Positions 53,129 to 61,324 of a stretch of DNA of 64,000 nucleotides are shown piece after piece. The translations under genes were made by a program, and so were the position numbers. A model generated the notes under the pieces. That model did not search any database. It was not told the origin of the DNA and was given only the letters and a program-made list of their open reading frames with translations. This DNA comes from an uncultured Mucilaginibacter sp. Lineage in GTDB: Bacteria; Bacteroidota; Bacteroidia; Sphingobacteriales; Sphingobacteriaceae. How positions within the stretch are numbered: the stretch's first letter is position 1; every line of letters starts with the position of its first letter. Location: NCBI RefSeq assembly GCF_903893715.1, contig NZ_CAITNG010000129.1, positions 25,620 through 89,619 of the forward strand, in the 5' to 3' direction.

Positions 53129-54268
53129 CTAATGAGACTTATTGAACGTTTTGTTTAAAAAATCTTCAAGTTCGGTGCCTGCTATATTTTTTGCGATGAT
53201 AACACCTTGTGGGTCAATAATAAAATTGGAAGGGATGGCTTCCACCTTGTACAGCTTCACCGTAGGCCCGTCAAAACGTTTAAACTCGGCAGCGTGGCGC
53301 CAGGTTAAATGGTCAGTGGCCACGGCGGCCAACCAGGGCTTCCGGTCCTCGTCAAGGCTGATGCCTAAAATATTGAGGCCTTTATCTTTATACTTTGCAT
53401 AAGCCTTAACAACATTAGGGTTTTCCTGGCGGCAAGGCGCACACCATGATGCCCAAAAGTCGAGCATCACGTACTTACCTTTATAGTCGGATAGTTTAAC
53501 AGGCTTATTGTCCGAGTCGATAAGTACAAAGTCGGGGGCCGCATGGCCAATAGAAACCGGCTTTATTGAGGCCATATCCTTAACAAATGCCTCAATCGCC
53601 GGATTGCCCTTAAACGTAACTTTGATCGAATCGGCGTATGCCACCAATTGTTGTTCGTATTTTATTCTGTCGAGCGTTATGGCGGCATAAAATGCAGTCA
53701 ACGAGTTTGTATTCTCGTTCACAAATTTGAGTGTTGCTTTGCTGGCGTCGTCAATGTTTTTATTGAATTTAGGTAGATACATCGCAAGTATCGCGTTGGA
53801 ATCGGCTTTATTTTTTGCCTCTTTTATCTTTTCGGTATAAGCATGGTTTATTGAGCCGGTTATATACGAATAATGATTGCTGGTTTTTTGCCATTCTTTC
53901 ATCTTCTCCGAGTCGTCGGAGCCGGTGACGATATAGTCGGCTGTTGTATCTTTGCCATCGAGCTTTATATTGATGTCGTCGCCGTTTTTGGCAATAAGGT
54001 TTATAGGGAAGCCGCCTAACAGCACTTCGTAAAGTTGCGGGTATGCAGATTGGCGTTTGAAGGAAAACTCGCCGTCGGTCAATGATACGGAGTCTATCAT
54101 GGTCATACCACCAACTTGGGTGGAGTCGGTTTTATACAGATATGCCGTTTTTGTTTTACCTGCATTTTCCATTTTGCCTTTTATAAAAAAGGCATTTTTG
54201 TCTTTGCAACCGCTAAAGGCAATTGCTAACAATGATACGATAACAAGGATAGAAAATTTTGTTCTCAT
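53129..54268 (-). CDS. TlpA-like thioredoxin-fold lipoprotein with DUF4369 N-terminus
   Basis: The 379-residue protein has a signal and lipobox (VSLLAIAFSGCKD), an N-terminal DUF4369-type beta domain, and a C-terminal thioredoxin fold with MLDFWASWCAPCRQENP (CxxC). It probably reduces disulfides in the periplasm or on the membrane. It overlaps gatB by an ATGA, an unexpected partner, so the two are read together. Confidence 0.88.
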   Translation of the reverse strand: MRTKFSILVIVSLLAIAFSGCKDKNAFFIKGKMENAGKTKTAYLYKTDSTQVGGMTMIDSVSLTDGEFSFKRQSAYPQLYEVLLGGFPINLIAKNGDDINIKLDGKDTTADYIVTGSDDSEKMKEWQKTSNHYSYITGSINHAYTEKIKEAKNKADSNAILAMYLPKFNKNIDDASKATLKFVNENTNSLTAFYAAITLDRIKYEQQLVAYADSIKVTFKGNPAIEAFVKDMASIKPVSIGHAAPDFVLIDSDNKPVKLSDYKGKYVMLDFWASWCAPCRQENPNVVKAYAKYKDKGLNILGISLDEDRKPWLAAVATDHLTWRHAAEFKRFDGPTVKLYKVEAIPSNFIIDPQGVIIAKNIAGTELEDFLNKTFNKSH

Positions 54269-55737
54269 CGGGATGCTTCCAATATTTCGATTAATAGCTG
54301 ATTGGTTTTTTTGGGGTCGATTTTGCCTTTCGATAGTTTCATGATATCGCCCATAAACAAGCCTAAAACGCCTTTTTTACCGTTATGGTATTCTTTTACC
54401 TTATCGGGATGTTTGGCCAGCGCGGCTTTTATAAACGAAGTTACGTCGGTGCCATCCTCATCAATCAGCAGGTTCAGTTCTTCAGCAATACGGCCCGCAG
54501 TTTGATGGGGTTGCCCCACCAATGCAGGAAATACTTTTTGTGCCGCCACCGAATTGCTCACCTTACCACTGTCAACCAATGCGATAAGTCCGGCCAGTTG
54601 CACCGGCGATAGCTTGAAATCTTTGACGCCGACACCGTTTTCATTTAAGTACGATTTTACCGCCCCCATCAGCCAGTTAGCTGCCGATTTATAGTTGGAA
54701 GTTTCCCTGATCAATGCCTCAAAATACTGCACCACGTCCTTATCGGCAGTAATTACCGAGGCGTCATAAGCCGATAGGTCCAATTGGTCGATATATTTAT
54801 GGTACAACTCTTTGGGCAAAGCGGGCATAGCCTTGCGGATATCATCAACATAAGTTTCGGTCAATACAATTGGTGGTAAATCGGGGTCGGGGAAATAACG
54901 GTAATCGTTCGCCATTTCTTTGGAGCGCAGTACGGATGTTTCACCTGTATTGGCATCAAAATCAAGCGTGTTCTGGTCGATAGTGCCGCCGCCCTCAATT
55001 ACTTCCACCTGACGGGCAAATTCGTGCTCAATAGCGCGCTGCACGTTGCGTATCGAGTTTAAGTTCTTTACCTCGCAACGGTTGCCTAATTTGGTGGAGC
55101 CTTTTAAACGCACCGATATGTTGGCATCGCAACGCATACTGCCTTCTTCCATATTGCCATCGCAAATATCGAGATAGCGTACTAATTTACGCAGTTCGGT
55201 GAGGTACTGCTGTGCTTCTTCGGCACTTTTCAGGTCGGGTTCCGATACAACCTCCAGCAATGGCACCCCTGCCCTGTTCAGGTCGATGAGCGATTGGGTA
55301 TGGTCCTGGTCGTGCATGCTTTTGCCGGCATCATCTTCCATGTGGATGTGGTGTATGGCGATATTCCTGACTTCGCCGCTTTTAAGGCGCACCTCAACAG
55401 TGCCGCCGATACATATCGGTTCGGTATCCTGACTTATCTGATAACCTTTGGGCAGGTCGGCATAAAAGTAGTTTTTGCGCGAAAAATGATTGTTCAGGTT
55501 AATTTTGCTGCCCAATGCCAAACCTAACCTAACCGCATACTCAACCACTTTGGCATTGGTACGTGGCAAGGTGCCCGGGTGCCCAAGCGAAACGGGGCTG
55601 ATATGCGTATTTGGCCCGCCGCCAAAAGCAGCTGAGTCGGCCGAGAAGATTTTGGTGTTTGTTGAAAGCTGTACGTGTACTTCTAAGCCTACAACCAATT
55701 CATATTTATCAATGTTCGCAAGTACGGTATTTGTCAT
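54265..55737 (-). CDS. gatB: Aspartyl/glutamyl-tRNA amidotransferase subunit B
   Basis: The 490-residue protein has the GatB/PET112 motifs YELVVGLEVHVQL, HPGTLPRTNAKVV, FSRKNYFYADLPKGYQIS and RCDANISVR, and a C-terminal YqeY-like tail. With GatA and GatC it converts Glu-tRNA(Gln) to Gln-tRNA(Gln). The other subunits are not in the window. Confidence 0.95.
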   Translation of the reverse strand: MTNTVLANIDKYELVVGLEVHVQLSTNTKIFSADSAAFGGGPNTHISPVSLGHPGTLPRTNAKVVEYAVRLGLALGSKINLNNHFSRKNYFYADLPKGYQISQDTEPICIGGTVEVRLKSGEVRNIAIHHIHMEDDAGKSMHDQDHTQSLIDLNRAGVPLLEVVSEPDLKSAEEAQQYLTELRKLVRYLDICDGNMEEGSMRCDANISVRLKGSTKLGNRCEVKNLNSIRNVQRAIEHEFARQVEVIEGGGTIDQNTLDFDANTGETSVLRSKEMANDYRYFPDPDLPPIVLTETYVDDIRKAMPALPKELYHKYIDQLDLSAYDASVITADKDVVQYFEALIRETSNYKSAANWLMGAVKSYLNENGVGVKDFKLSPVQLAGLIALVDSGKVSNSVAAQKVFPALVGQPHQTAGRIAEELNLLIDEDGTDVTSFIKAALAKHPDKVKEYHNGKKGVLGLFMGDIMKLSKGKIDPKKTNQLLIEILEASR

Positions 55738-55779
55738 TTCTAATCGGCTAAGGGCTTGTATTTAGCCCATAAGCGGTGC

Positions 55780-55787
55780 CAAATATA
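55780..55787 (-). promoter_or_regulatory. Candidate -7 box (TATATTTG) for gatB
   Basis: The - strand match to TAnnTTTG is exact, about 43 bp before the gatB start. Confidence 0.4.
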
Positions 55788-55873
55788 AGCTTATTCCCAT
55801 TTATCGGTATAGGCAAAATATATTTCGGTACAATAATTGACTAACTATTGCAAATAACTAAATTTTAAATCTT

Positions 55874-56467
55874 ATGAAAAAGTATTCTATTGTGTTGCTC
55901 GCTATCGGTTTTTTAATGATGGCCGGAGTAAGCAAAACTAAAGCGCAATTCAGCATCAGCTTAAATATAGGCTCGCAACCTACCTGGGGGCCTGTTGGCT
56001 ACGACCACGCCGATTATTATTACATGCCGGATATTGAAAGCTATTACAATGTTTCCAACCACCAGTTTATTTATATGAGTAACGGCCGTTGGGTATTTTC
56101 GGCAAGTTTACCACCGCGTTACGCCAATTATGACCTATATTCAGGATATAAGGTTGTTGTAAACAGGCCACGCCCCTACTTAAATTTCCAACAGGACAGG
56201 GTTCAATACGGTAGATACAGAGGATATCGCGGTCATCAAACCATCATCCGCGACTCGCATGATGACAGGTATCGCGGAAACCATGACGGAAACCATGAGT
56301 TCCGTGGCGGAGACAACCATGGCAACCAGGGACGGGGAAATGGTAACCACGGCGATCAAGGACGTGGAAACGACCATCATGACAATGGCCGCGGAAACGG
56401 TGGCGATAACCACGGTGGCGGCGACCATGGAAATGGTGGAGGCTATCACGGTCACGGCGATCATTAA
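55874..56467 (+). CDS. Secreted Gly/His/Asn-rich repetitive protein
   Basis: The 197-residue protein has a signal peptide (MKKYSIVLLAIGFLMMAGVS). Residues 25-115 contain several Tyr/Pro-rich motifs (YYYMPDIESYYNVSN), and the C-terminal third is made of repeats like HGNQGRGNGNHGDQGRGND, ending GYHGHGDH. The tail could bind metal ions. No family was recognised; the N-terminal part may fold. Confidence 0.7.
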   Translation: MKKYSIVLLAIGFLMMAGVSKTKAQFSISLNIGSQPTWGPVGYDHADYYYMPDIESYYNVSNHQFIYMSNGRWVFSASLPPRYANYDLYSGYKVVVNRPRPYLNFQQDRVQYGRYRGYRGHQTIIRDSHDDRYRGNHDGNHEFRGGDNHGNQGRGNGNHGDQGRGNDHHDNGRGNGGDNHGGGDHGNGGGYHGHGDH

Positions 56468-56485
56468 CCCTTGTTTATGAAATAC

Positions 56486-56522
56486 AAAAGCCCGACCCTG
56501 ATGTACAGGGCCGGGCTTTTTG
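56486..56522. terminator. Bidirectional Rho-independent terminator
   Basis: The stem AAAAGCCCG...CGGGCTTTT, with an inner CCCTG/CAGGG pair, lies between the convergent Gly/His-rich gene and alaS. Confidence 0.85.
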
Positions 56523-56547
56523 CGTTATTAATGAGCAATTGATTTGA

Positions 56548-59217
56548 CTATACGATAAAGCCCTTAGCTTTATCCAGAGCCTTTTGCAAACCTGCAACAT
56601 CTTTACCACCAGCCGTTGCATAAAAAGGTTGGCCACCGCCACCGCCGCCAATCTCTTTAGCCAATTCTCGGATGATTTTGCCGGCATCCATACCTTTGTC
56701 TTTTACCAAATTCTCCGACAACATCACCGTAAGGCTTGGTTTACCGTCAATTTCGGCAGCCAGCACCAGGTACATATCAGTTACGATATCCTTGAGGCTA
56801 TAAGCCAAATTCTTTATCGCATCGGCATTGGGCAAGTCCACCTTTTGGGCGATGAAGTTGATGCCGTTTATATGCTCGGCTTTTTGAGCTAAGCCATCTT
56901 TTAACCCGGATGCTTTCTCCATGACCGATTTCTCGATTTCTTTTTTCAGTTGGTTATTTTCCTCCAGCAGGCTTTCAATACCTTTCGAAATATCTTTCGG
57001 GTTGTTCAGCAAGGCTTTCAACTCCTGTATCAGTTTGCTTTGGGCATTGATATAGTTTTGCGCGGCAATACCTGTAATGGCTTCGATACGGCGAACGCCG
57101 GCAGCTACGGCGCTTTCGGAAATGATTTTGAAGAAACCTACCTGCCCTGTTGATACCACGTGCGTACCACCACAAAGCTCCTTGCTAAAGGCCATATCCA
57201 TTATCACCACACGTACAACATCACCATATTTTTCGCCAAAAAGGGCGTTGGCGCCCATCAATAAAGCTTCCTCTTTGGGTACTTCGCGAATCTCAACATC
57301 AATATTGGCGCGTATCTTTTCGTTTACCAAGGCTTCAATCTGAGCAATTTCTTCATCGCTTACCTTGCTGAAGTGCGAGAAATCGAAACGCAAATACTCA
57401 TCGTTCACTAATGAGCCTTTTTGGTTGACATGACTGCCTAACACCTGTTTTAAGGCGGCATGCAACAAGTGCGTAGCCGAGTGGTTGCTATTGGTGCTGA
57501 TGCGTTTTTGTTTATCAACAATAGCAGTGAGCGCGTCCCTCAGCTCTTTTTGCTCGGGCATTTCGTCCACAAAGTGCACAATCAGGCCGTTTTCCTTTTT
57601 GGTATCCGTTACCTCAATCACTTCCCCATCCGGGAAAACCAGTTCGCCGGTATCGCCTACCTGCCCGCCGCTTTCGGCATAAAAAGGGGTTTTATCCAGT
57701 ACAATTTGGTTCTGCTCTTTGCCTTTGGCCTTTACCTTGCGGTATTTTATTATACGGGCAACCGTTTCTGTTTCGGTATACCCGGTAAACTCAACGCTCT
57801 CCTCGTCTTTCAAAATCACCCAATCGCCGGTATCAATGGCGGTAGCGGCGCGGGAGCGGTTTTTTTGTTGTTGGAGGGCGGCTTCATAGCCTTCGATATC
57901 GACAGTCAGCCCTTTTTCGCGCGCCATTAATTCGGTTAAATCGATTGGGAAACCAAATGTGTCCGATAATTCAAAGGCGGTCGCACCGTCAACGACGAGG
58001 TCAAACGGGCCAATGTTTTGCGCCTCAATCATATCGGGTTTATTGTATGTATTAATACCAGCAACAAATAAATTAAATTTTGCGATACCATTCCCAAGTG
58101 TCCTTAGAAAAGCAGTTTCTTCTTCCAAAACCACCTTTTGAACAAAAGCTTTTTGGTTCACCAGTTCTTCAAATACACCATCAAACTGATTCGCCAACAA
58201 AGGCACCAATTGGTTTAAAAACGGTTCCTTGAAATTCAAATATTGATAAGAATACCTTACCGCACGGCGTAAAATACGGCGGATAACGTAACCTGCTTTG
58301 TTGTTTGAAGGCAACTGTCCATCCGCAATAGCGAAACTGATTGCACGGATATGGTCGGCCATTACACACATCGCAATATCGGTCTTTTCTTCCTTCCCGT
58401 AAGGAACACCACTTTTCTCGGCAATAAACTGTATCAACGGCATAAACACATCCGTATCATAATTTGAGCGTTTGCCCTGTATTACACGCACCAAACGTTC
58501 AAAGCCCATGCCGGTATCCACATGTTTGGCAGGCAGTGGCTGCAGGCTACCATCCTTTAGGCGGTTAAACTGCATAAACACGTTGTTCCAGATCTCTATC
58601 ACCTGATCGCTGTCGCCATTTACCAGGGTTTCGCCTTTTATTTGTTTCCGTTCCGCATCCGGGCGGCTATCATAATGTATTTCAGTGCAGGGGCCGCAGG
58701 GGCCGGTTTCGCCCATTTCCCAAAAGTTATCTTTTTTATTGCCTTTTACAATATGGTCGGCGGCTACGTATTGTTTCCACAGGTCGAGCGTTTCGGTATC
58801 GGCGGCCAGGCCTTCTTTTTCGTCTCCTTCAAAGTAGGATACATAAAGGCGGTCCTTATCTAATTTATACACTTCGGTCAACAGTTCCCAGCTCCAGGCA
58901 ATGGCTTCTTTCTTAAAATAGTCGCCAAAGCTCCAGTTGCCCAGCATCTCGAACATAGTATGGTGATAGGTATCGATACCTACTTCCTCCAAGTCGTTAT
59001 GCTTGCCCGATACGCGCAGACAGCGTTGGGTATCGGCCACACGGCTATTCACTACAGGCGCTTCTCCCAAAAATATATCCTTAAACTGGTTCATGCCCGC
59101 GTTGGTAAACATCAGTGTAGGGTCGTTTTTAACTACGATAGGTGCCGAGGGGACGATAACATGTCCTTTGGAAGCAAAAAAATCTAAAAAAGCCTGGCGA
59201 ATTTCCTGAGCTGTCAT
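56548..59217 (-). CDS. alaS: Alanyl-tRNA synthetase
   Basis: The 889-residue protein has the class II catalytic core (FTNAGMNQFKDIFLGE; FEMLGNWSFGDYF) and a tRNA-recognition middle region. The editing domain has HSATHLLHAAL and the zinc-binding CGGTHV. The C-Ala domain ends with GGGGGQPFYATAGGKD. It charges tRNA(Ala) and is of normal length. Confidence 0.96.
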   Translation of the reverse strand: MTAQEIRQAFLDFFASKGHVIVPSAPIVVKNDPTLMFTNAGMNQFKDIFLGEAPVVNSRVADTQRCLRVSGKHNDLEEVGIDTYHHTMFEMLGNWSFGDYFKKEAIAWSWELLTEVYKLDKDRLYVSYFEGDEKEGLAADTETLDLWKQYVAADHIVKGNKKDNFWEMGETGPCGPCTEIHYDSRPDAERKQIKGETLVNGDSDQVIEIWNNVFMQFNRLKDGSLQPLPAKHVDTGMGFERLVRVIQGKRSNYDTDVFMPLIQFIAEKSGVPYGKEEKTDIAMCVMADHIRAISFAIADGQLPSNNKAGYVIRRILRRAVRYSYQYLNFKEPFLNQLVPLLANQFDGVFEELVNQKAFVQKVVLEEETAFLRTLGNGIAKFNLFVAGINTYNKPDMIEAQNIGPFDLVVDGATAFELSDTFGFPIDLTELMAREKGLTVDIEGYEAALQQQKNRSRAATAIDTGDWVILKDEESVEFTGYTETETVARIIKYRKVKAKGKEQNQIVLDKTPFYAESGGQVGDTGELVFPDGEVIEVTDTKKENGLIVHFVDEMPEQKELRDALTAIVDKQKRISTNSNHSATHLLHAALKQVLGSHVNQKGSLVNDEYLRFDFSHFSKVSDEEIAQIEALVNEKIRANIDVEIREVPKEEALLMGANALFGEKYGDVVRVVIMDMAFSKELCGGTHVVSTGQVGFFKIISESAVAAGVRRIEAITGIAAQNYINAQSKLIQELKALLNNPKDISKGIESLLEENNQLKKEIEKSVMEKASGLKDGLAQKAEHINGINFIAQKVDLPNADAIKNLAYSLKDIVTDMYLVLAAEIDGKPSLTVMLSENLVKDKGMDAGKIIRELAKEIGGGGGGQPFYATAGGKDVAGLQKALDKAKGFIV

Positions 59218-59236
59218 GTGGATGTATATGTGGGTA

Positions 59237-59244
59237 CAAAGATA
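59237..59244 (-). promoter_or_regulatory. Candidate -7 box (TATCTTTG) for alaS
   Basis: The - strand match to TAnnTTTG is exact, 20 bp before the alaS start. The -33 match is poor. Confidence 0.45.
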
Positions 59245-59263
59245 GTTTTTCGTTGGAAAGTCC

Positions 59264-59347
59264 GAAGTCTTGAGTCTGAAGTCTTAAGTCAAAAGTTATT
59301 TGAAATATTTTTAGGCTAATGACTAAAGACTTAGGTCTAAAGACTTA
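59264..59347. repeat. Intergenic AAGTCTT/AAGACTT inverted repeat
   Basis: Repeated AAGTCTTnAGTCT words (59264-59290) are mirrored by GACTAAAGACTTA words (59321-59347), in the gap between divergent alaS and the MerR-family gene. Confidence 0.5.
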
Positions 59348-59357
59348 AATTTGCCCT

Positions 59358-59693
59358 ATGCCTTACAAAGAACGCGAGATATCCAAAATGTACTACAGCA
59401 TGGGCGAGGTTGCGGCCATGTTTGATGTGAACCAGAGTTTATTGCGGTTTTACGAAAAGGAGTTCGACATACTGCAACCCAAAAAGAACAAAAAGGGCAA
59501 CCGTTACTTTACCCCAGAGGATATTGAGAACCTGAAGATCATCTTTAACCTTATTAACGACAAAGGTTATACCCTACAAGGCGCCAAGGATTATTTAAAG
59601 CAAAACCTGAACGTTACTAAAGACAACCAAAGCATTATTGCCTCGCTGGAAAGTATCAAGAGCTTTTTACTTGAAGTACGGGATCAGATGTAG
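59358..59693 (+). CDS. MerR-family transcriptional regulator
   Basis: The 111-residue protein has an N-terminal winged HTH (MYYSMGEVAAMFDVNQSLL, then RFYEKEFDIL), followed by RNKKGNRYFTPEDIENLK-type sequence and a short helical C-terminus. It has no effector-binding domain. Such short MerR proteins are common near alaS in this family, but targets are unknown. Confidence 0.87.
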   Translation: MPYKEREISKMYYSMGEVAAMFDVNQSLLRFYEKEFDILQPKKNKKGNRYFTPEDIENLKIIFNLINDKGYTLQGAKDYLKQNLNVTKDNQSIIASLESIKSFLLEVRDQM

Positions 59694-59719
59694 AAGCTAA
59701 AAATTATTTATATTTGTTT

Positions 59720-59932
59720 ATGGAAACGCTGATTATAAATATACCGGAAAAGAAGAGTGCGTTGGTTAAACAACTCCTAAAAGAATTAGGGGTAACTATT
59801 GATTCTGCATCAAAAACAAAAAAATCAAAAACACCTAACACTTTAACTAAGCAAACTATAGAAGATGCCCGCAATGGCAAAGGATTAAGTGACCCAATTA
59901 CGGATGTTGCTTCGTTTGTCAAATCCATATAA
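59720..59932 (+). CDS. Antitoxin partner of a YafQ/RelE-like toxin
   Basis: The 70-residue protein (start at 59720) begins ETLIINIPEKKSALVKQLL, like an antitoxin beta strand plus helix. A KTKKSKTP linker and an acidic/Ser-rich C-terminus follow. Its stop overlaps the toxin start as TAATG. Confidence 0.7.
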   Translation: METLIINIPEKKSALVKQLLKELGVTIDSASKTKKSKTPNTLTKQTIEDARNGKGLSDPITDVASFVKSI

Positions 59933-60213
59933 TGTTTACCTTAATACCCACTAACCAGTTTAAAAAAGATCTTAAGACCCTTAAAAAGCGCGCTATTAAG
60001 AACGAAGGGCTTATTATTGATTTCTTAACTATTCTGGCGAACGATGGCGCTAAAGGGATTGATAAAAAGCATCGGCCGCATAAACTTTCAGGTAATTATA
60101 AAGATAATTGGGAAGCCCATATCAAACCCGATATGCTGATAATTTGGTTTGAGATTACTGCGAAAGATGAAATAATACTGATTAGAGCCGGCTCACATGC
60201 TGATCTTTTTTAG
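59932..60213 (+). CDS. YafQ-type mRNA interferase toxin (RelE superfamily)
   Basis: The 93-residue protein matches YafQ: TNQFKKDLKTLKKRAIKN at the start, HKLSGNYKDNWEAHIKPD in the middle (with catalytic His and Asp), and a closing LIRAGSHADLF. It cuts mRNA at the ribosome. The two genes are AT-rich relative to the flanks, which suggests acquisition by transfer. Confidence 0.87.
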   Translation: MFTLIPTNQFKKDLKTLKKRAIKNEGLIIDFLTILANDGAKGIDKKHRPHKLSGNYKDNWEAHIKPDMLIIWFEITAKDEIILIRAGSHADLF

Positions 60214-60231
60214 CATTCAAATATGCGATAT

Positions 60232-60261
60232 TTTGAAATTTCCAACATATCCCTATCTTTG
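60232..60261 (+). promoter_or_regulatory. Promoter of the his operon (TTTG-N18-TATCTTTG)
   Basis: TTTG at 60232-60235 and TATCTTTG at 60254-60261 fit the Bacteroidota -33/-7 consensus with 18 bp between. It starts a transcript of about 135 nt before hisG, with the leader ORF at 60282. Confidence 0.6.
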
Positions 60262-60281
60262 CCTCAACTTACCTCCGGTAA

Positions 60282-60332
60282 ATGAAAGGTTTTAACATAC
60301 ATCAAAGGCATCTGCATCATCGTACAAAGTAA
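60282..60332 (+). CDS. Candidate His-rich leader peptide of the his operon
   Basis: A 16-codon ORF reads MKGFNIHQRHLHHRTK, with four His codons (7, 10, 12, 13) in seven positions. It begins about 15 nt downstream of the likely transcription start and ends 68 bp before hisG. A dense run of His codons just upstream of hisG is the hallmark of ribosome-mediated attenuation. The gene is too small for normal gene calling; the call rests on codon content and position. Confidence 0.6.
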   Translation: MKGFNIHQRHLHHRTK

Positions 60333-60354
60333 CGATCGCATATCTGTATGTTAA
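60292..60354 (+). promoter_or_regulatory. Possible attenuator-type stem enclosing the leader codons
   Basis: A perfect 10-bp pair, TTAACATACA (60292-60301) with TGTATGTTAA (60345-60354), encloses the His codons and is followed by TTTTTA. A ribosome stalled on the His codons would prevent its formation. The stem is AT-rich and weak; no alternative antiterminator was proved. Confidence 0.4.
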
Positions 60355-60400
60355 TTTTTAATAACCTGTTCATCTGTTTACTACCCTTAATACCAAATTT

Positions 60401-61252
60401 GTGAAAACACTTAAAATAGCGATCCAGAAATCTGGCCGTTTGAATGAAAAGTCTGTTGAACTGCTTAAAAACTGCGGTTTAAATTTCGAAAACTATAAAA
60501 GCTCGCTCATATCGCCGGTATCCAATTTCCCTTTGGAGATTTTGTTCCTGCGTGATGACGACATCCCCGAATATGTGCAAGACGGCATTGCCGACTTGGG
60601 CATTGTTGGCGAGAACATGATCGAGGAGACCGAAGTTGATGTAAACTACCTGCAACGTTTAGGTTTTGGAAAATGCACGCTAAAGATAGCCGTACCCAAC
60701 AACAGTGATATTTTACAACTGTCGGATCTGGAAGGCAAAGCCATCGCTACCTCCTATCCCGCTATTTTGGCCAAGTTTTTGGCCGACAACAACATCAAAT
60801 CGGATATCCGCATGATTTCCGGTTCGGTGGAGATTTCGCCGGGTTTGGGTTTGAGCGATGCGATATTTGATATTGTATCCACAGGCGGTACGCTGAAAAG
60901 CAACGGGCTGAAACCGTTTGCCGATGTAATGAAATCTGAAGCGATACTGATCGGCAACAAAAATCTGGAAAATCAGGATTTGATAACCGAACTTATTGAG
61001 CGCATACAATCGGTACTGCGTGCCAAAGAAACAAAGTATGTGGTATTGAATGTAGCCAAGGAAAATCTTTCCAAAGTGGTGGAATTGCTGCCGGGGGTAA
61101 AAAGCCCATCGGTAGTACCATTAGCCGAACCAGATTGGGTAGCTGTTCATACCGTAATACAGGAACGCGATTTTTGGGAAAAAATAAGCAAATTAAAACA
61201 AGCCGGCGCGCAAGGTATTGTGGTAATGCCGATTGAGAAGATAATAGTTTAA
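60401..61252 (+). CDS. hisG: ATP phosphoribosyltransferase, long form
   Basis: This is the first histidine-pathway enzyme, joining PRPP and ATP. The 283 residues include the catalytic domains (IAIQKSGRLNEKSVEL; DIVSTGGTLKSNGLK) and a C-terminal ACT-like regulatory domain (AKENLSKVVELLPGVKSPSV), so it is the HisZ-independent, His-inhibited type. The start is GTG: it matches family N-termini and no ATG is near. Upstream lies a His-rich leader ORF. Confidence 0.95.
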   Translation: MKTLKIAIQKSGRLNEKSVELLKNCGLNFENYKSSLISPVSNFPLEILFLRDDDIPEYVQDGIADLGIVGENMIEETEVDVNYLQRLGFGKCTLKIAVPNNSDILQLSDLEGKAIATSYPAILAKFLADNNIKSDIRMISGSVEISPGLGLSDAIFDIVSTGGTLKSNGLKPFADVMKSEAILIGNKNLENQDLITELIERIQSVLRAKETKYVVLNVAKENLSKVVELLPGVKSPSVVPLAEPDWVAVHTVIQERDFWEKISKLKQAGAQGIVVMPIEKIIV

Positions 61253-61255
61253 GTT

Positions 61256-61320
61256 GCAGGTTATGGGTTGCGAGTTACGGGTTCTGCCTTAACTCACAAC
61301 CCACAACACGAAACTCACAA
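61256..61320. repeat. Intergenic inverted repeat between hisG and hisD
   Basis: GTTATGGGTTGCGAGTTACG is loosely mirrored by CACAACACGAAACTCACAAC. It fills most of the 72-bp gap between two operon genes. Confidence 0.45.
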
Positions 61321-61324
61321 CAAA

